From Maritalea sp049801075 (lineage in GTDB: Bacteria > Pseudomonadota > Alphaproteobacteria > Rhizobiales > Devosiaceae), in contig NZ_JBNAGG010000003.1 of the NCBI RefSeq assembly GCF_049801075.1, positions 248,001 through 312,000 of the forward strand: 64,000 bases of DNA, read 5' to 3'. A model generated the notes under the pieces. It did no database searches. It saw only the letters and a list, made by a program, of their open reading frames with translations, and was not told the origin of the DNA. Positions 9,139 through 17,387 of this stretch are shown one piece after another. Made by a program: the position numbers and the translations under genes. The first letter of the stretch is position 1, and each line of letters opens with the position of its first letter.

Positions 9139-9945
9139 ATGAGCGATCTTAAAATATTGATTTTGGGGGCTGGCGGCCGCATGGGAGGTGCCAATATTCG
9201 CGCCATTTATGCCACCAAAGGCGCCGTGCTGAGCGCCGCGGTGGAGCGCGCAGGCAGCCCACATTTGGGCAAGGATGCGGCGCAATTGGCCGGGTTGGAA
9301 CCGCAGGGCATTTTGATCGGCGATGATCTCGATAAGGCACTGGCCAATAGCGATGCAATTATCGATTTTACCGCCCCGCAAGTTTCGATTGATGTGGCCA
9401 AGCGGGCCAAAGGTAAAATTCATGTGGTGGGCACCACCGGCTGGACGGCTGAACAGGATGCTGAAATTGAAGCGCAGGCTGGCCATCTCACCTTGGTGAA
9501 ATCAGGCAATATGTCATTGGGTGTGAATTTGCTGGCGGCGCTGGTGGAAAAGGCCGCGCGGGCCTTGCCTAAAAGCTTTGATATTGAAGTTTTAGAAATG
9601 CACCACCGCATGAAGGTGGATGCGCCTTCCGGCACCGCTTTGCTGTTGGGCGAAGCCGCTGCCAAGGGTCGCGATGTTGATTTGGCTGAGCAGGCCGTGC
9701 GCACCCGCGATGGTATCACCGGGGAACGCGAAGAAGGCACAATCGGCTTTGCTACACTGCGCGGTGGCACGGTGACTGGCGAGCATGATGTGATTTTTGC
9801 GGGCGAAAAAGAGCGGATCAAATTGGGGCATATTGCCGAAGACCGTTCGGTTTTTGCGCAAGGTGCTATTCACGCCGCCCTTTGGGCAAAAGACAAGCCT
9901 GCTGGGCTTTATTCAATGATAGATGTTTTGGGATTAGAGGAATAA
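9139..9945 (+). CDS. dapB: 4-hydroxy-tetrahydrodipicolinate reductase
   Basis: 268 residues. The NAD(P)-binding GAGGRMG is at the N-terminus, GNMSLGVN and the catalytic EMHHRMKVDAPSGT follow. DapB reduces the dihydrodipicolinate precursor in the diaminopimelate/lysine pathway. gpmA begins 3 nt after its stop, so the two are co-transcribed; pyrF lies 66 bp upstream on the same strand. Confidence 0.97.
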   Translation: MSDLKILILGAGGRMGGANIRAIYATKGAVLSAAVERAGSPHLGKDAAQLAGLEPQGILIGDDLDKALANSDAIIDFTAPQVSIDVAKRAKGKIHVVGTTGWTAEQDAEIEAQAGHLTLVKSGNMSLGVNLLAALVEKAARALPKSFDIEVLEMHHRMKVDAPSGTALLLGEAAAKGRDVDLAEQAVRTRDGITGEREEGTIGFATLRGGTVTGEHDVIFAGEKERIKLGHIAEDRSVFAQGAIHAALWAKDKPAGLYSMIDVLGLEE

Positions 9946-9948
9946 ATC

Positions 9949-10563
9949 ATGGATCGTAGATTGATTTTGGTGCGTCACGGCCAAAGCGAATGGAACTTGA
10001 AAAACCTGTTCACCGGCTGGAAAAACCCAGGCCTCACCGACAAAGGCATTGAAGAAGCCAAAGCCGCAGGCGAATTGCTGAAATCGCGCGGCTATGAGAT
10101 CGAACTTTGCTACACGTCAGCCCTGAAACGCGCGCAGCATACGCTTGATTTGATGCTCGAAGAAATGGGCATCACCAATATGACCATTATCCGCAATCAG
10201 GATTTGAACGAGCGCGATTATGGCGATTTGGCCGGGCTGAATAAAGATGACGCGCGGGAAAAATGGGGCGACGAGCAAGTGCATATTTGGCGCCGTTCAT
10301 ATGACACCCCACCTCCGGGTGGCGAAAGCCTCAAGGACACAGCGGACCGGGTGTTGCCCTATTATAAGCGCGAGATTGAGCCGCGCGTTTTGGATGGTGG
10401 TACCATCTTGGTCGCCGCGCACGGCAACTCGCTACGGGCTTTGGTAATGGCACTTGAGGGCCTGTCGCCAGAAGAAATTTTGAAGCGCGAAATCGCCACC
10501 GGCAAGCCGATCATCTATGATCTGGATGAAAGTGGCAAAGTGCTGAAGGTGGAAAATATCTAA
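9949..10563 (+). CDS. gpmA: 2,3-bisphosphoglycerate-dependent phosphoglycerate mutase
   Basis: 204 residues with the catalytic LVRHGQSEWN at the N-terminus, ERDYGDLAGL, the RSYDTPPPGGESL segment typical of dPGM, and the second histidine in AAHGNSLRAL. It interconverts 3- and 2-phosphoglycerate in glycolysis. It is shorter than the ~250-residue E. coli enzyme but matches the compact alphaproteobacterial form. It is followed immediately by a strong terminator. Confidence 0.95.
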   Translation: MDRRLILVRHGQSEWNLKNLFTGWKNPGLTDKGIEEAKAAGELLKSRGYEIELCYTSALKRAQHTLDLMLEEMGITNMTIIRNQDLNERDYGDLAGLNKDDAREKWGDEQVHIWRRSYDTPPPGGESLKDTADRVLPYYKREIEPRVLDGGTILVAAHGNSLRALVMALEGLSPEEILKREIATGKPIIYDLDESGKVLKVENI

Positions 10564-10569
10564 TGTAAG

Positions 10570-10595
10570 AGAGCCCCGCACGGGGCTCTTTTTTT
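10570..10595 (+). terminator. Intrinsic terminator of dapB-gpmA
   Basis: Perfect 9-bp stem AGAGCCCCG/CGGGGCTCT with a CA loop, followed by a run of seven T. It ends 12 nt before the next start codon, so it also separates the lysE-type gene. Confidence 0.92.
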
Positions 10596-10607
10596 AGGAG
10601 TTGGCCA

Positions 10608-11231
10608 ATGAGCTTGGAGCTTTGGTTGGCATTTATCGCCACTTATAGCCTGATATCCATCGTGCCCGGCCCTAGCGTACTTATGGTGGTGTCGCAGGCG
10701 CTTAATAATGGACGTCGTGCTGCGCTTTATTGCGTCGCAGGAGACATTTTTGGCGGTTTTGTTATCATCGCGCTGGCACTTTTAGGCGTTGGCGCCTTGC
10801 TGGCCACTTCTGCATTCCTATTTCAAATCGTGAAATGGTGCGGCGTTTTCTATCTCGCTTATCTGGGCATTCAACAAATTCGCGCCGCACGGCAGCTGGC
10901 CCCAATGGATATTCAGCCACAGGCCAACCAACAAAGCCTGTTTGAAAGCCTGCGGGCCGGATTTTTTGTTGGCGTGCTGAACCCGAAAGCGATCATGTTT
11001 TACGTGTCATTTCTGGCGCAGTTTTTGGACCCGACCGGCAATACGACCACCCAATTTTTTATTCTCATCGCCACGTCAACGGTGATTGTTGGCGTTGTTT
11101 TGGGCGGCTACGCCCTGCTCGCGGTGCAAGCGCAACGGTTTTTCCAAAGCATAAAAGCGCGACGTCGCCTCGGCTATGCATCAGGCACAGCAATGCTTGG
11201 CGGTAGCATTTGGGTTTCGGTTACGCGTTAG
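10608..11231 (+). CDS. LysE/RhtB family amino-acid exporter
   Basis: 207 residues with about six hydrophobic segments and the LysE-family N-terminus, with PGPSVLMV after the first helix and LNPKAIMFYVSF in the middle. Members export amino acids such as lysine, threonine or homoserine lactones across the inner membrane. The substrate cannot be assigned. An SD-like AGGAG precedes the ATG. Confidence 0.87.
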   Translation: MSLELWLAFIATYSLISIVPGPSVLMVVSQALNNGRRAALYCVAGDIFGGFVIIALALLGVGALLATSAFLFQIVKWCGVFYLAYLGIQQIRAARQLAPMDIQPQANQQSLFESLRAGFFVGVLNPKAIMFYVSFLAQFLDPTGNTTTQFFILIATSTVIVGVVLGGYALLAVQAQRFFQSIKARRRLGYASGTAMLGGSIWVSVTR

Positions 11232-11282
11232 ATTTTGCTCACGGTTAGGCGGTGTTTAGCTGATAATCTTCCCCACTGTGGC

Positions 11283-11352
11283 CTTCCCGGCCTTGAGCCG
11301 GGACCAAGATATCGCGCAAGAGAGTTGGCCCTGGATCACGTCCGGGGCGGCT
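11283..11352. repeat. Diverged family A palindromes in a 198-bp gap
   Basis: TTCCCGGCCTTGAGCCGGGA is followed by CCCTGGATCACGTCCGGGG, both imperfect palindromes with the TTGA/GATC centre of family A. The rest of the gap up to the ada-like gene shows nothing recognisable. Confidence 0.5.
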
Positions 11353-11429
11353 CGTTGGGTGTAGACAAGCCAACAACAATATAATTGAGGAATAGGAATG
11401 GTCGAACGCAGGATCGAATAGCCGCGTGA

Positions 11430-12305
11430 TCAAGCAGAACTCTTTTCCAATTGCCCGGCTTCCCAGCCCAGCATGGCTTTTTTGCGGGTCAAGCCCCAAT
11501 GATAGCCTGTGAGGGCAGCGTTTTTGCCGATCACGCGGTGGCAGGGCACCACGAAGGAGATGGGATTGCGGCCGACTGCAGCGCCAACGGCGCGAGCGGC
11601 TTTTGGGGATCCAACCTCTTCAGCGATTGCACCATATGAATTGGCTTCCCCCGGCTTAATTTTCAAAAGGGTTTGCCACACACGCACTTCAAAGTCTGTC
11701 CCGATCATCGCCACGCGAATGGGCTGATCTTTCTGCCATTGATGGGGCAAAAACACCCGGTCAGCCCAATGTGCGGTTTCAGCTTGGTTATGAATATAGG
11801 TGGCTTCGGGCCAGCGCGACTGCATGTCGTCCAGCGCAGCCTGCTCCTTGCCAGCGTCGGCAAAGGCAAGGCCAGCCAGCCCATAATCGGTGACCATCAA
11901 CAGCGCTTGGCCGAAAGGCGATGGATGAAAGCCGTAGCGGATTTCCAGCCCCTCGCCCTTGGCTTTGTAAAAGCCCGGCGGCATCGCTTCATGGGTTACG
12001 AACAAATCATAAAGCCGCGCAGGTGAGGACAGGCCCAACTCCAGAGAGGCATCAAAAATCGGCAAGTCTGCTTTGAGCATTTGGCGCGCACGGTCGAGCG
12101 TGATGCAATGGGAAAAGGCTTTTGGCGTTAGGCCGGCCCAGCGACGAAATAGGTCTGTCAGCTGCCGCTGCGTCATGCCCAGATCGGCAGCGATACGGTC
12201 AATCTGGTGCTCATCAGCCGGGGTTTCGTGCAGCTGTTCCACCACCTGCCGCACAATTTCATAATCAGAAGCGCAAATTTCTAGCTGATGCATGTTTTGA
12301 TCCAT
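11430..12305 (-). CDS. Ada-like fusion: AraC-type HTH plus O6-methylguanine-DNA methyltransferase
   Basis: 291 residues from the ATG at 12305 (MDQNMHQLEI); an in-frame ATG at 12338 is less likely. Residues ~10-110 are an AraC-type DNA-binding domain (QRQLTDLFRRWAGLTPKAF; SPARLYDLFV). Residues ~120-291 are the alkyltransferase, with the acceptor cysteine in VPCHRVIG near residue 255. The N-terminal zinc/Cys methylphosphotriester domain of classical Ada is absent. It therefore resembles the shorter Ada-like proteins: repair of O6-alkylguanine is likely, while methylation-triggered activation by the Ada N-domain is not. Confidence 0.9.
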   Translation of the reverse strand: MDQNMHQLEICASDYEIVRQVVEQLHETPADEHQIDRIAADLGMTQRQLTDLFRRWAGLTPKAFSHCITLDRARQMLKADLPIFDASLELGLSSPARLYDLFVTHEAMPPGFYKAKGEGLEIRYGFHPSPFGQALLMVTDYGLAGLAFADAGKEQAALDDMQSRWPEATYIHNQAETAHWADRVFLPHQWQKDQPIRVAMIGTDFEVRVWQTLLKIKPGEANSYGAIAEEVGSPKAARAVGAAVGRNPISFVVPCHRVIGKNAALTGYHWGLTRKKAMLGWEAGQLEKSSA

Positions 12306-12387
12306 TTTCAAGCCCCTGCATTTGAACGTGAAGCTCAATATAGTGCAAGGCGGATTTGTGGATCGACCCGATTTTGACGTTATTACG

Positions 12388-12573
12388 CGCCGCCGTCGTT
12401 CGCTGCGCTCACTACCCCGGCACCCCCGCCGCTTTTCTCGCCGCCACCGGGCGCAATTTTGCAGCGCTCACGCCGCGCGGGCTGGCGCCCGTCCCCGGCA
12501 CCCCATTTTTTGCGTGCCGCCGTCGTTCTCTATGCTCACTACCCCGGCACCCCCGCCGATTGGTGTGCCTCGC
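12388..12573. repeat. Family B GC-rich repeats, tandem copies
   Basis: At least two near-identical units (CGCCGTCGTTCGCTGCGCTC then CACTACCCCGGCACCCCCGC, repeated from about 12513) flank a diverged copy ending GTCCCCGGCACCCC. They are inverted relative to the 7.3-kb copy. No protein-coding signal was seen in the 12306-12760 gap. Confidence 0.7.
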
Positions 12574-12607
12574 TTTTATGCTGTACAAGGCGTAACAACA
12601 CCCTCTC

Positions 12608-12641
12608 ACGTCATTACCGGACTTGATCCGGTAATCCATGT
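12608..12641. repeat. Family A palindromic repeat, copy 2
   Basis: CATTACCGGACTTGATCCGG with the flank TAATCCATGT is the reverse complement of the 7203-7234 copy. Confidence 0.8.
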
Positions 12642-12688
12642 AGCGGTGGCGGGTTAGGCAAAACACTCTTGTTGTGCACCTACACCAA

Positions 12689-12723
12689 TGCTGCTTGGCC
12701 CCCTTATCAGGTCCGGGGTGACG
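12689..12723. repeat. Family A-like element (TGCTTGG...TCAGGTCCGGGGTG)
   Basis: Shares TGCTGCTTGG and TCAGGTCCGGGGTGAC with the element at 14416-14454, here with a damaged left stem. It abuts the 3' end of the DUF2244 gene. Confidence 0.6.
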
Positions 12724-12760
12724 CGGTATGGAACACCAACACTTCCACGCCCAAAAACCC

Positions 12761-13255
12761 CTACCGTTTCGCGCGCGAAAGCTCTTGCCCGAAGGTGCGG
12801 GCGAAGCTGGTTTTGTCGGCGGGGTTGAGGAATTCACCTAGGGCGATGCGCTGTTGTTTGGCAATCAGGTGGAGGCTATCAACCTCATCTTCCGCATTCA
12901 GTTTGGTGACCAAGCGCGCCCAAAAAGGATTAAGTTCGATCTCTTTGACCCGGCCCTTAACATCCACTTTGCGGATGCGAATGGCATCGGGCCAAAGACC
13001 GACTTCTTCATATTGTTTTTCGCCCTGCTTTGATCGCGTGAGCGCCCAATAGAGCAGCAAAATATCGAGGCCCATAAAGCCGACAATCGGCCAAGCGCCC
13101 ATCAGAAAGAAGGTGAGGCCAGGAATGAGCGCCAGTACACCCGCAATGATGGTCACTACCAGAATGCCGCGCTCGCTTAGAGAGCGGTGTGGCCGCAGGA
13201 TCGCCCGAAACAGGGGCGGGTCTAACTGGTCATCAAATTGGTGATCGGCAGACAT
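12761..13255 (-). CDS. DUF2244 membrane protein
   Basis: 164 residues. Two adjacent hydrophobic segments at roughly residues 30-70 (GILVVTIIAGVLALIPGLTF; WPIVGFMGLDILLLYWAL) are followed by a beta-rich soluble part with ELNPFWARL, the typical DUF2244 layout. The function is unknown. In alphaproteobacteria the family is often next to nth, as here (divergent). Confidence 0.82.
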   Translation of the reverse strand: MSADHQFDDQLDPPLFRAILRPHRSLSERGILVVTIIAGVLALIPGLTFFLMGAWPIVGFMGLDILLLYWALTRSKQGEKQYEEVGLWPDAIRIRKVDVKGRVKEIELNPFWARLVTKLNAEDEVDSLHLIAKQQRIALGEFLNPADKTSFARTFGQELSRAKR

Positions 13256-13290
13256 TTGCGCTTTTCATTCCTTTTTGATCATGGCCTATT

Positions 13291-13501
13291 GGGCCAAATC
13301 TGCCCAATTTTGTCCATTCTGCATCGCATATTTATGCAACGGTTGAAGTGCGGCCATTGGATGCCCTTCGGGTTGGCCAGAAAGCCAAAATCTGCTGCAT
13401 AATCCAACCTTGAAAAGGCCGCGCATGTCCTGCGGTTGTATTATTTGCATCTTTAGCCTTTCTAACCAACAGAATTGGACTAAATTGGGCAGACTTGACC
13501 C
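13291..13501. repeat. Imperfect 211-bp inverted-repeat element upstream of nth
   Basis: The outer arms at 13291-13321 and 13470-13501 match as inverted repeats at 28 of 31 positions with one gap (shared core TCTGCCCAATTT/AAATTGGGCAGA). Weaker inner complementarity continues (GCGGCC segments near 13350 and 13418), so transcription could give one long hairpin. It fills most of the 267-bp gap between the DUF2244 gene and nth. It could be a small non-autonomous mobile element or a structured leader. No target-site duplication is clear. Confidence 0.6.
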
Positions 13502-13522
13502 GACCACGCGCAAGAGGACCCA

Positions 13523-14188
13523 ATGGCTCAACGGACACGACTGACAAAACAAACGATAAATGACATGTTTGCCAAATTTGAGGCGAACAATCCGCATCCT
13601 GAAGGGGAATTGGATTATGTCAATATCTTCACCCTGTTGGTGGCGGTGGTCCTCTCCGCGCAGGCAACGGATGCCGGGGTGAACAAAGCCACAAAGGCCC
13701 TGTTTGAAGTCGCCGATACGCCAGAGAAAATGTACGCCTTGGGCGAGGACAAAATCCGCGACTATATCAAGACCATCGGGCTTTATCGCAACAAGGCGAA
13801 GAATGTTTATGCCCTTTGTAAGGCCTTGATTGAGCAGCATAATAGCGAAGTGCCGGAAGACCGCGAGGCGCTTGAAGCGCTGCCGGGCGTGGGGCGGAAA
13901 ACTGCAAATGTGGTGCTGAATATTGGGTTTGGCCACCCGACCATTGCCGTAGATACCCACCTTTTCCGCATCGCCAACCGCACCGGGCTAGCCCCGGGCA
14001 AAAATGTGCTGGCGGTTGAAAAACTGTTGCTGAAAGTTATCCCAAAAGACTATTTGCTGCACGCCCACCACTGGCTGATTTTGCATGGTCGCTATATCTG
14101 CAAGGCGCGCAAGCCTGAGTGTTATCACTGCATTATTGTCGATGAATGCAAGTTCAAGGACAAGGTGATGGAGGCGGGGAAGAAGTAG
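13523..14188 (+). CDS. nth: Endonuclease III
   Basis: 221 residues with the helix-hairpin-helix LPGVGRKTANVVL (catalytic Lys near 126), the catalytic Asp in AVDTHLFR, and the C-terminal 4Fe-4S motif C-x6-C-x2-C-x5-C (about residues 193-209). It is a bifunctional glycosylase/AP lyase for oxidised pyrimidines. The start is the ATG after the inverted-repeat element. An AGAGGA lies 7 nt upstream. Confidence 0.97.
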   Translation: MAQRTRLTKQTINDMFAKFEANNPHPEGELDYVNIFTLLVAVVLSAQATDAGVNKATKALFEVADTPEKMYALGEDKIRDYIKTIGLYRNKAKNVYALCKALIEQHNSEVPEDREALEALPGVGRKTANVVLNIGFGHPTIAVDTHLFRIANRTGLAPGKNVLAVEKLLLKVIPKDYLLHAHHWLILHGRYICKARKPECYHCIIVDECKFKDKVMEAGKK

Positions 14189-14198
14189 TTTTTACTCT

Positions 14199-14299
14199 GC
14201 CACCGGTCGCTGCGTCCCCGGCACCCCCGGCTCTTTTTTCGCGCCACCGTCGCTCACTCCGTTCGCTACCCCGGCACCCCCGCCGATGGGTGCCTCACT
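14199..14299. repeat. Family B GC-rich repeat, copy downstream of nth
   Basis: Contains CCCCGGCACCCCCGGCTC, a diverged GTCGCTCACTCCGTTCGC, then CTACCCCGGCACCCCCGCCG and ATGGGTG, in the same orientation as the 12.4-kb copies. Confidence 0.65.
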
Positions 14300-14332
14300 T
14301 TGGTGTTGTGCAGGGGATCGCCCCACCCACTC

Positions 14333-14366
14333 ACGTCATTGCCGGACTTGATCCGGTAATCTATGT
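14333..14366. repeat. Family A palindromic repeat, copy 3
   Basis: CATTGCCGGACTTGATCCGG with TAATCTATGTAGCGG. It is nearly identical to 12608-12641 including the right flank. Confidence 0.8.
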
Positions 14367-14415
14367 AGCGGTTGAGGTTTGGCATAACGCCACTTATGCC
14401 GTGCAGCTGCATACA

Positions 14416-14454
14416 TGCTGCTTGGACCCCGGATCAGGTCCGGGGTGACAGCGG
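14416..14454. repeat. Family A-like palindrome (ACCCCGGA/TCCGGGGT)
   Basis: GACCCCGGATCAGGTCCGGG with flanks TGCTGCTTG and TGACAGCGG. It pairs with the damaged copy at 12689-12723. Confidence 0.7.
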
Positions 14455-14483
14455 CGGGTAATAGGTCGTGCACAAACTTAAAT

Positions 14484-14568
14484 GGGGGCACCCATCGGCG
14501 GGGGTGCCGGGGACGGGCGCCAGCCTGCGTGGCGCGAGCGCTATAAAAGAGCGACCGGTGGCGGCAAG
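14484..14568. repeat. Family B GC-rich repeat, last copy
   Basis: CCATCGGCGGGGGTGCCGGG, then ACGGGCGCCAGCC, and the GACCGGTGGCGGCAAG terminus. It ends about 10 bp before the coaA stop codon. Together with the preceding copies it fills the 389-bp nth-coaA gap; no gene was seen there. Confidence 0.65.
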
Positions 14569-14577
14569 AAAATATCT

Positions 14578-15534
14578 TTACAATTTCCGCAATTGCACCT
14601 TGTTGATCGCGTGGTCGGCGCCTTTGGTGAGGACGAGGTCGGCGCGGCCGCGGGTGGGGAGGATGTTTTCTTGCAAATTGGGCAAGTTGATCTGTTCCCA
14701 AATTGAGGCGGCGAGTTTTTTGGCTTCTTCGATGCTCAGCTTAGAGAATTGGTGGAAGAAGCTTTGCGGGTCTTTAAAGGCTGTTTCGCGCAATTGCAGA
14801 AAGCGTTCCACATACCATTGGCGCAAATGGGGTTCTTCCGCATCGATATAGATGGAAAAATCAATGAAATCAGACGCGAACAGGATGGGGCGGCCATCGC
14901 GGGGCAAATCGCCTGGCTGCAAGATATTCAGGCCTTCAACGATCAAAATATTGGGGCGATCGACCACGATTTCTTCGCCTTTCACCACATCATAAACAAG
15001 GTGCGAATAGGTGGGGGCTTTGACGTTGGGCTTGCCCGCTTTGATTGAGGCAAGAAATTTCAGGAAGGCTGGGCGATCATAGCTTTCGGGGAACCCCTTT
15101 TTTTCCATCAGGCCGCGCTTTTCCAATTCCGCATTGGGCAGCAAAAAGCCATCGGTGGTGACCAAATCAACCTTTGGAGAGGACGGCCAGCGCTGCATCA
15201 AGGCGTGTAGAATACGGGCGGTGGTGGATTTGCCAACGGAAACTGACCCGGCAACCCCGATAATAAAGGGCGTTTTATCGCCATTTTGCTGCAAAAATTT
15301 GCCTGCAGCGCTGTGCAAGCCCTGTACCGCTTCCACATAATAGGCCAGTAGCCGGGTCATCGGCAGATAGACTTGTTGGGCTTCTTCCAGCGAGATCGGA
15401 TCATTGAGCGCGCGCAGGCGTTTCAGATCGTCCAAATCCAAGGTCATGGGTTCGCCATGGCGCAGAGCGGCCCATTGTTCGGTGGTAAATTCATGATAGG
15501 GGGACAGTTCTGGCCCCAAAGATAGCGGATTCAT
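14578..15534 (-). CDS. coaA: Pantothenate kinase, type I
   Basis: 318 residues. Walker A is in GVAGSVSVGKSTTARIL, followed by DLVTTDGFLLPNAEL and SYDRPAFLKFL, all diagnostic of the prokaryotic type I enzyme. It phosphorylates pantothenate, the first committed step of coenzyme A synthesis. It sits 9 bp downstream of hisE as the last gene of the histidine operon, a common alphaproteobacterial arrangement. Confidence 0.97.
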   Translation of the reverse strand: MNPLSLGPELSPYHEFTTEQWAALRHGEPMTLDLDDLKRLRALNDPISLEEAQQVYLPMTRLLAYYVEAVQGLHSAAGKFLQQNGDKTPFIIGVAGSVSVGKSTTARILHALMQRWPSSPKVDLVTTDGFLLPNAELEKRGLMEKKGFPESYDRPAFLKFLASIKAGKPNVKAPTYSHLVYDVVKGEEIVVDRPNILIVEGLNILQPGDLPRDGRPILFASDFIDFSIYIDAEEPHLRQWYVERFLQLRETAFKDPQSFFHQFSKLSIEEAKKLAASIWEQINLPNLQENILPTRGRADLVLTKGADHAINKVQLRKL

Positions 15535-15543
15535 GTTTCCCCC

Positions 15544-15861
15544 CTATTCGGCGCGACTGGCCTTTTCATCTAGCCCAGATTGCCCGGTGCGTTCAGCCAG
15601 AACCGATTCGACCTCGTCAAGGCTGATATTGTGGGCTTTGAGCACCACAAGTAAATGATACAAAAGGTCAGCACTTTCGGCCTTCAGCTCGTCGCGGTCA
15701 CCTTGAATGGCCGCGATGACAGTTTCCACCGCCTCTTCGCCCATTTTTTTGGCAGCGCGCTCGCCCCCATTGGCCAAAAGCTGGGCGGTATAGGATTTTT
15801 CCGCCGAGGCAGAGGCCTTTTGCGCGATGATCGCTTCCAGCGCCTTCAGGTCAAAGCTCAT
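15544..15861 (-). CDS. hisE: Phosphoribosyl-ATP pyrophosphatase
   Basis: 105 residues of the MazG-like HisE fold: GERAAKKMGEEAVETVIAAI holds the acidic metal-binding residues, then ESADLLYHLLVVL. It hydrolyses PR-ATP to PR-AMP in histidine synthesis. Its start codon directly follows the hisF stop. Confidence 0.96.
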   Translation of the reverse strand: MSFDLKALEAIIAQKASASAEKSYTAQLLANGGERAAKKMGEEAVETVIAAIQGDRDELKAESADLLYHLLVVLKAHNISLDEVESVLAERTGQSGLDEKASRAE

Positions 15862-16647
15862 TTACGCCTCCTCGTCCAACCGCACCGGCACGCCCTGCTC
15901 CGCCATATAGCGTTTGGCTTCGCCGATGGAATAGGTGCCAAAATGGAAGATCGAGGCGGCCAACACTGCGCTGGCATGGCCGATTTTCACGCCCTCCACC
16001 AAATGGTCCAAATTGCCCACGCCACCAGAGGCGACAACGGGCACACTCACCGCATCAGCAATGGTGCGGGTCAATTCAAGATCGAAGCCAATTTTGGTGC
16101 CATCGCGGTCCATGGAGGTGACCAGCAATTCGCCCGCGCCGCGCTTGACCATATCGGTGGCAAATTCTACCGCGTCAATGCCCGTGGCATTGCGGCCACC
16201 ATGGGTGAAGATTTCCCAGCGTGGGGTTTCACCCTCTTTATGCGCCGCCTTTGCGTCTACCGAGACGACAATGCACTGGTCGCCAAATTTATCTGCAGCG
16301 CGGTTGATAAAATCCGGGTCGCGCACCGCGGCAGAATTGATGGAGACTTTATCGGCACCTGAAAGCAGCAGCTTGCGAATATCTTCTACCGCACGGATGC
16401 CGCCGCCCACGGTGACGGGCATAAAGCAATGTTCGGCGGTGCGGGCTACCACGTCAAAAATCGTGTCGCGTTCTTCATGGCTGGCGGTAATATCCAAAAA
16501 GCACAATTCGTCGGCCCCGGCAGCATCATAGGCGATGGCGGCTTCAACGGGATCACCAGCGTCTACCAAGTCAACAAAATTGACGCCTTTAACGACACGG
16601 CCGTCTTTGACATCAAGACAGGGAATGAGACGGGTTTTAAGGGTCAT
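15862..16647 (-). CDS. hisF: Imidazole glycerol phosphate synthase cyclase subunit
   Basis: 261 residues, a (beta/alpha)8 barrel starting RLIPCLDVKDGRVVKGV with the catalytic Asp11. GADKVSINSAAV and VVASGGVGNLDH are phosphate-binding loops. With HisH it makes IGP and AICAR from PRFAR. It overlaps hisA by 4 nt. Confidence 0.98.
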   Translation of the reverse strand: MTLKTRLIPCLDVKDGRVVKGVNFVDLVDAGDPVEAAIAYDAAGADELCFLDITASHEERDTIFDVVARTAEHCFMPVTVGGGIRAVEDIRKLLLSGADKVSINSAAVRDPDFINRAADKFGDQCIVVSVDAKAAHKEGETPRWEIFTHGGRNATGIDAVEFATDMVKRGAGELLVTSMDRDGTKIGFDLELTRTIADAVSVPVVASGGVGNLDHLVEGVKIGHASAVLAASIFHFGTYSIGEAKRYMAEQGVPVRLDEEA

Positions 16648-17378
16648 TCTACCCTCGCTAGCTTTTCTAGTGCTGCGGGCACATCAATGCGGCCATCATA
16701 GAGCGCGCGGCCAGAAATGGCGCCTTCGAGCACCTGCATTTCAGGCTTGGTCATCATCTCAATATCGTCCATGGAAGCTAAGCCGCCAGAGGCGATCACC
16801 GGAATGGTTGTGGCTTTGGCCAATTCCAATGTCGCGTCCCAATTGATGCCGGTGAGAATGCCGTCGCGGTCAATATCGGTGAAGATGATCGCGGCAACGC
16901 CTGCGCCTTCAAATTTTTGCGCCAGCTCGATGACATCCAATTCAGACGTTTCGGCCCAACCTTCCACGGCGACTTTGCCGCCGCGCGCATCAATACCCAC
17001 AGCAATTTTGCCCGGATAAAGCTCGCACGCCTTATGGACCAAATCTGGGTCGCGCACGGCGATGGTGCCGAGAATGACGCGGCTGAGGCCGCGATCAAGC
17101 CAGGCTTTGATGTGATCGAGTGTGCGAATGCCGCCGCCCAATTGCACGGGCATATCGACTTGTTGAATGATTTTTTCCACCGGATCGCCATTGACGCTTT
17201 CACCTGCAAAGGCGCCATTGAGATCGACCATATGCAGATATTTAAAGCCTTGCGCATGGAATTGCTGGGCTTGGTCCACCGGGTCATCATTAAAGATGGT
17301 GGCCTTATCCATATCGCCTTTTTGCAGGCGTACACATTTGCCGTCTTTCAAATCAATGGCGGGAAAAAGGATCATCAA
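16644..17378 (-). CDS. hisA: ProFAR isomerase
   Basis: 244 residues, the barrel homologous to HisF, starting LFPAIDLKDGKCVRL with the catalytic Asp8. GGIRTLD and IASGGLASMDD are the phosphate loops. It isomerises ProFAR to PRFAR. It follows hisH by 9 nt. Confidence 0.98.
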   Translation of the reverse strand: MMILFPAIDLKDGKCVRLQKGDMDKATIFNDDPVDQAQQFHAQGFKYLHMVDLNGAFAGESVNGDPVEKIIQQVDMPVQLGGGIRTLDHIKAWLDRGLSRVILGTIAVRDPDLVHKACELYPGKIAVGIDARGGKVAVEGWAETSELDVIELAQKFEGAGVAAIIFTDIDRDGILTGINWDATLELAKATTIPVIASGGLASMDDIEMMTKPEMQVLEGAISGRALYDGRIDVPAALEKLARVE

Positions 17379-17387
17379 TTCGTCTTT

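Noticed and set aside
12322..12657. Frames of 80-140 codons through the GC-rich repeats near 12.5 and 14.5 kb
   Set aside because: These are translations of family B repeats; they recur in both orientations and frames, so they are not genes.
7203..14454. CRISPR-like array made of the ~32-bp palindromes
   Set aside because: Copies are scattered over 7 kb in different orientations without regular spacers, and no cas gene is present.
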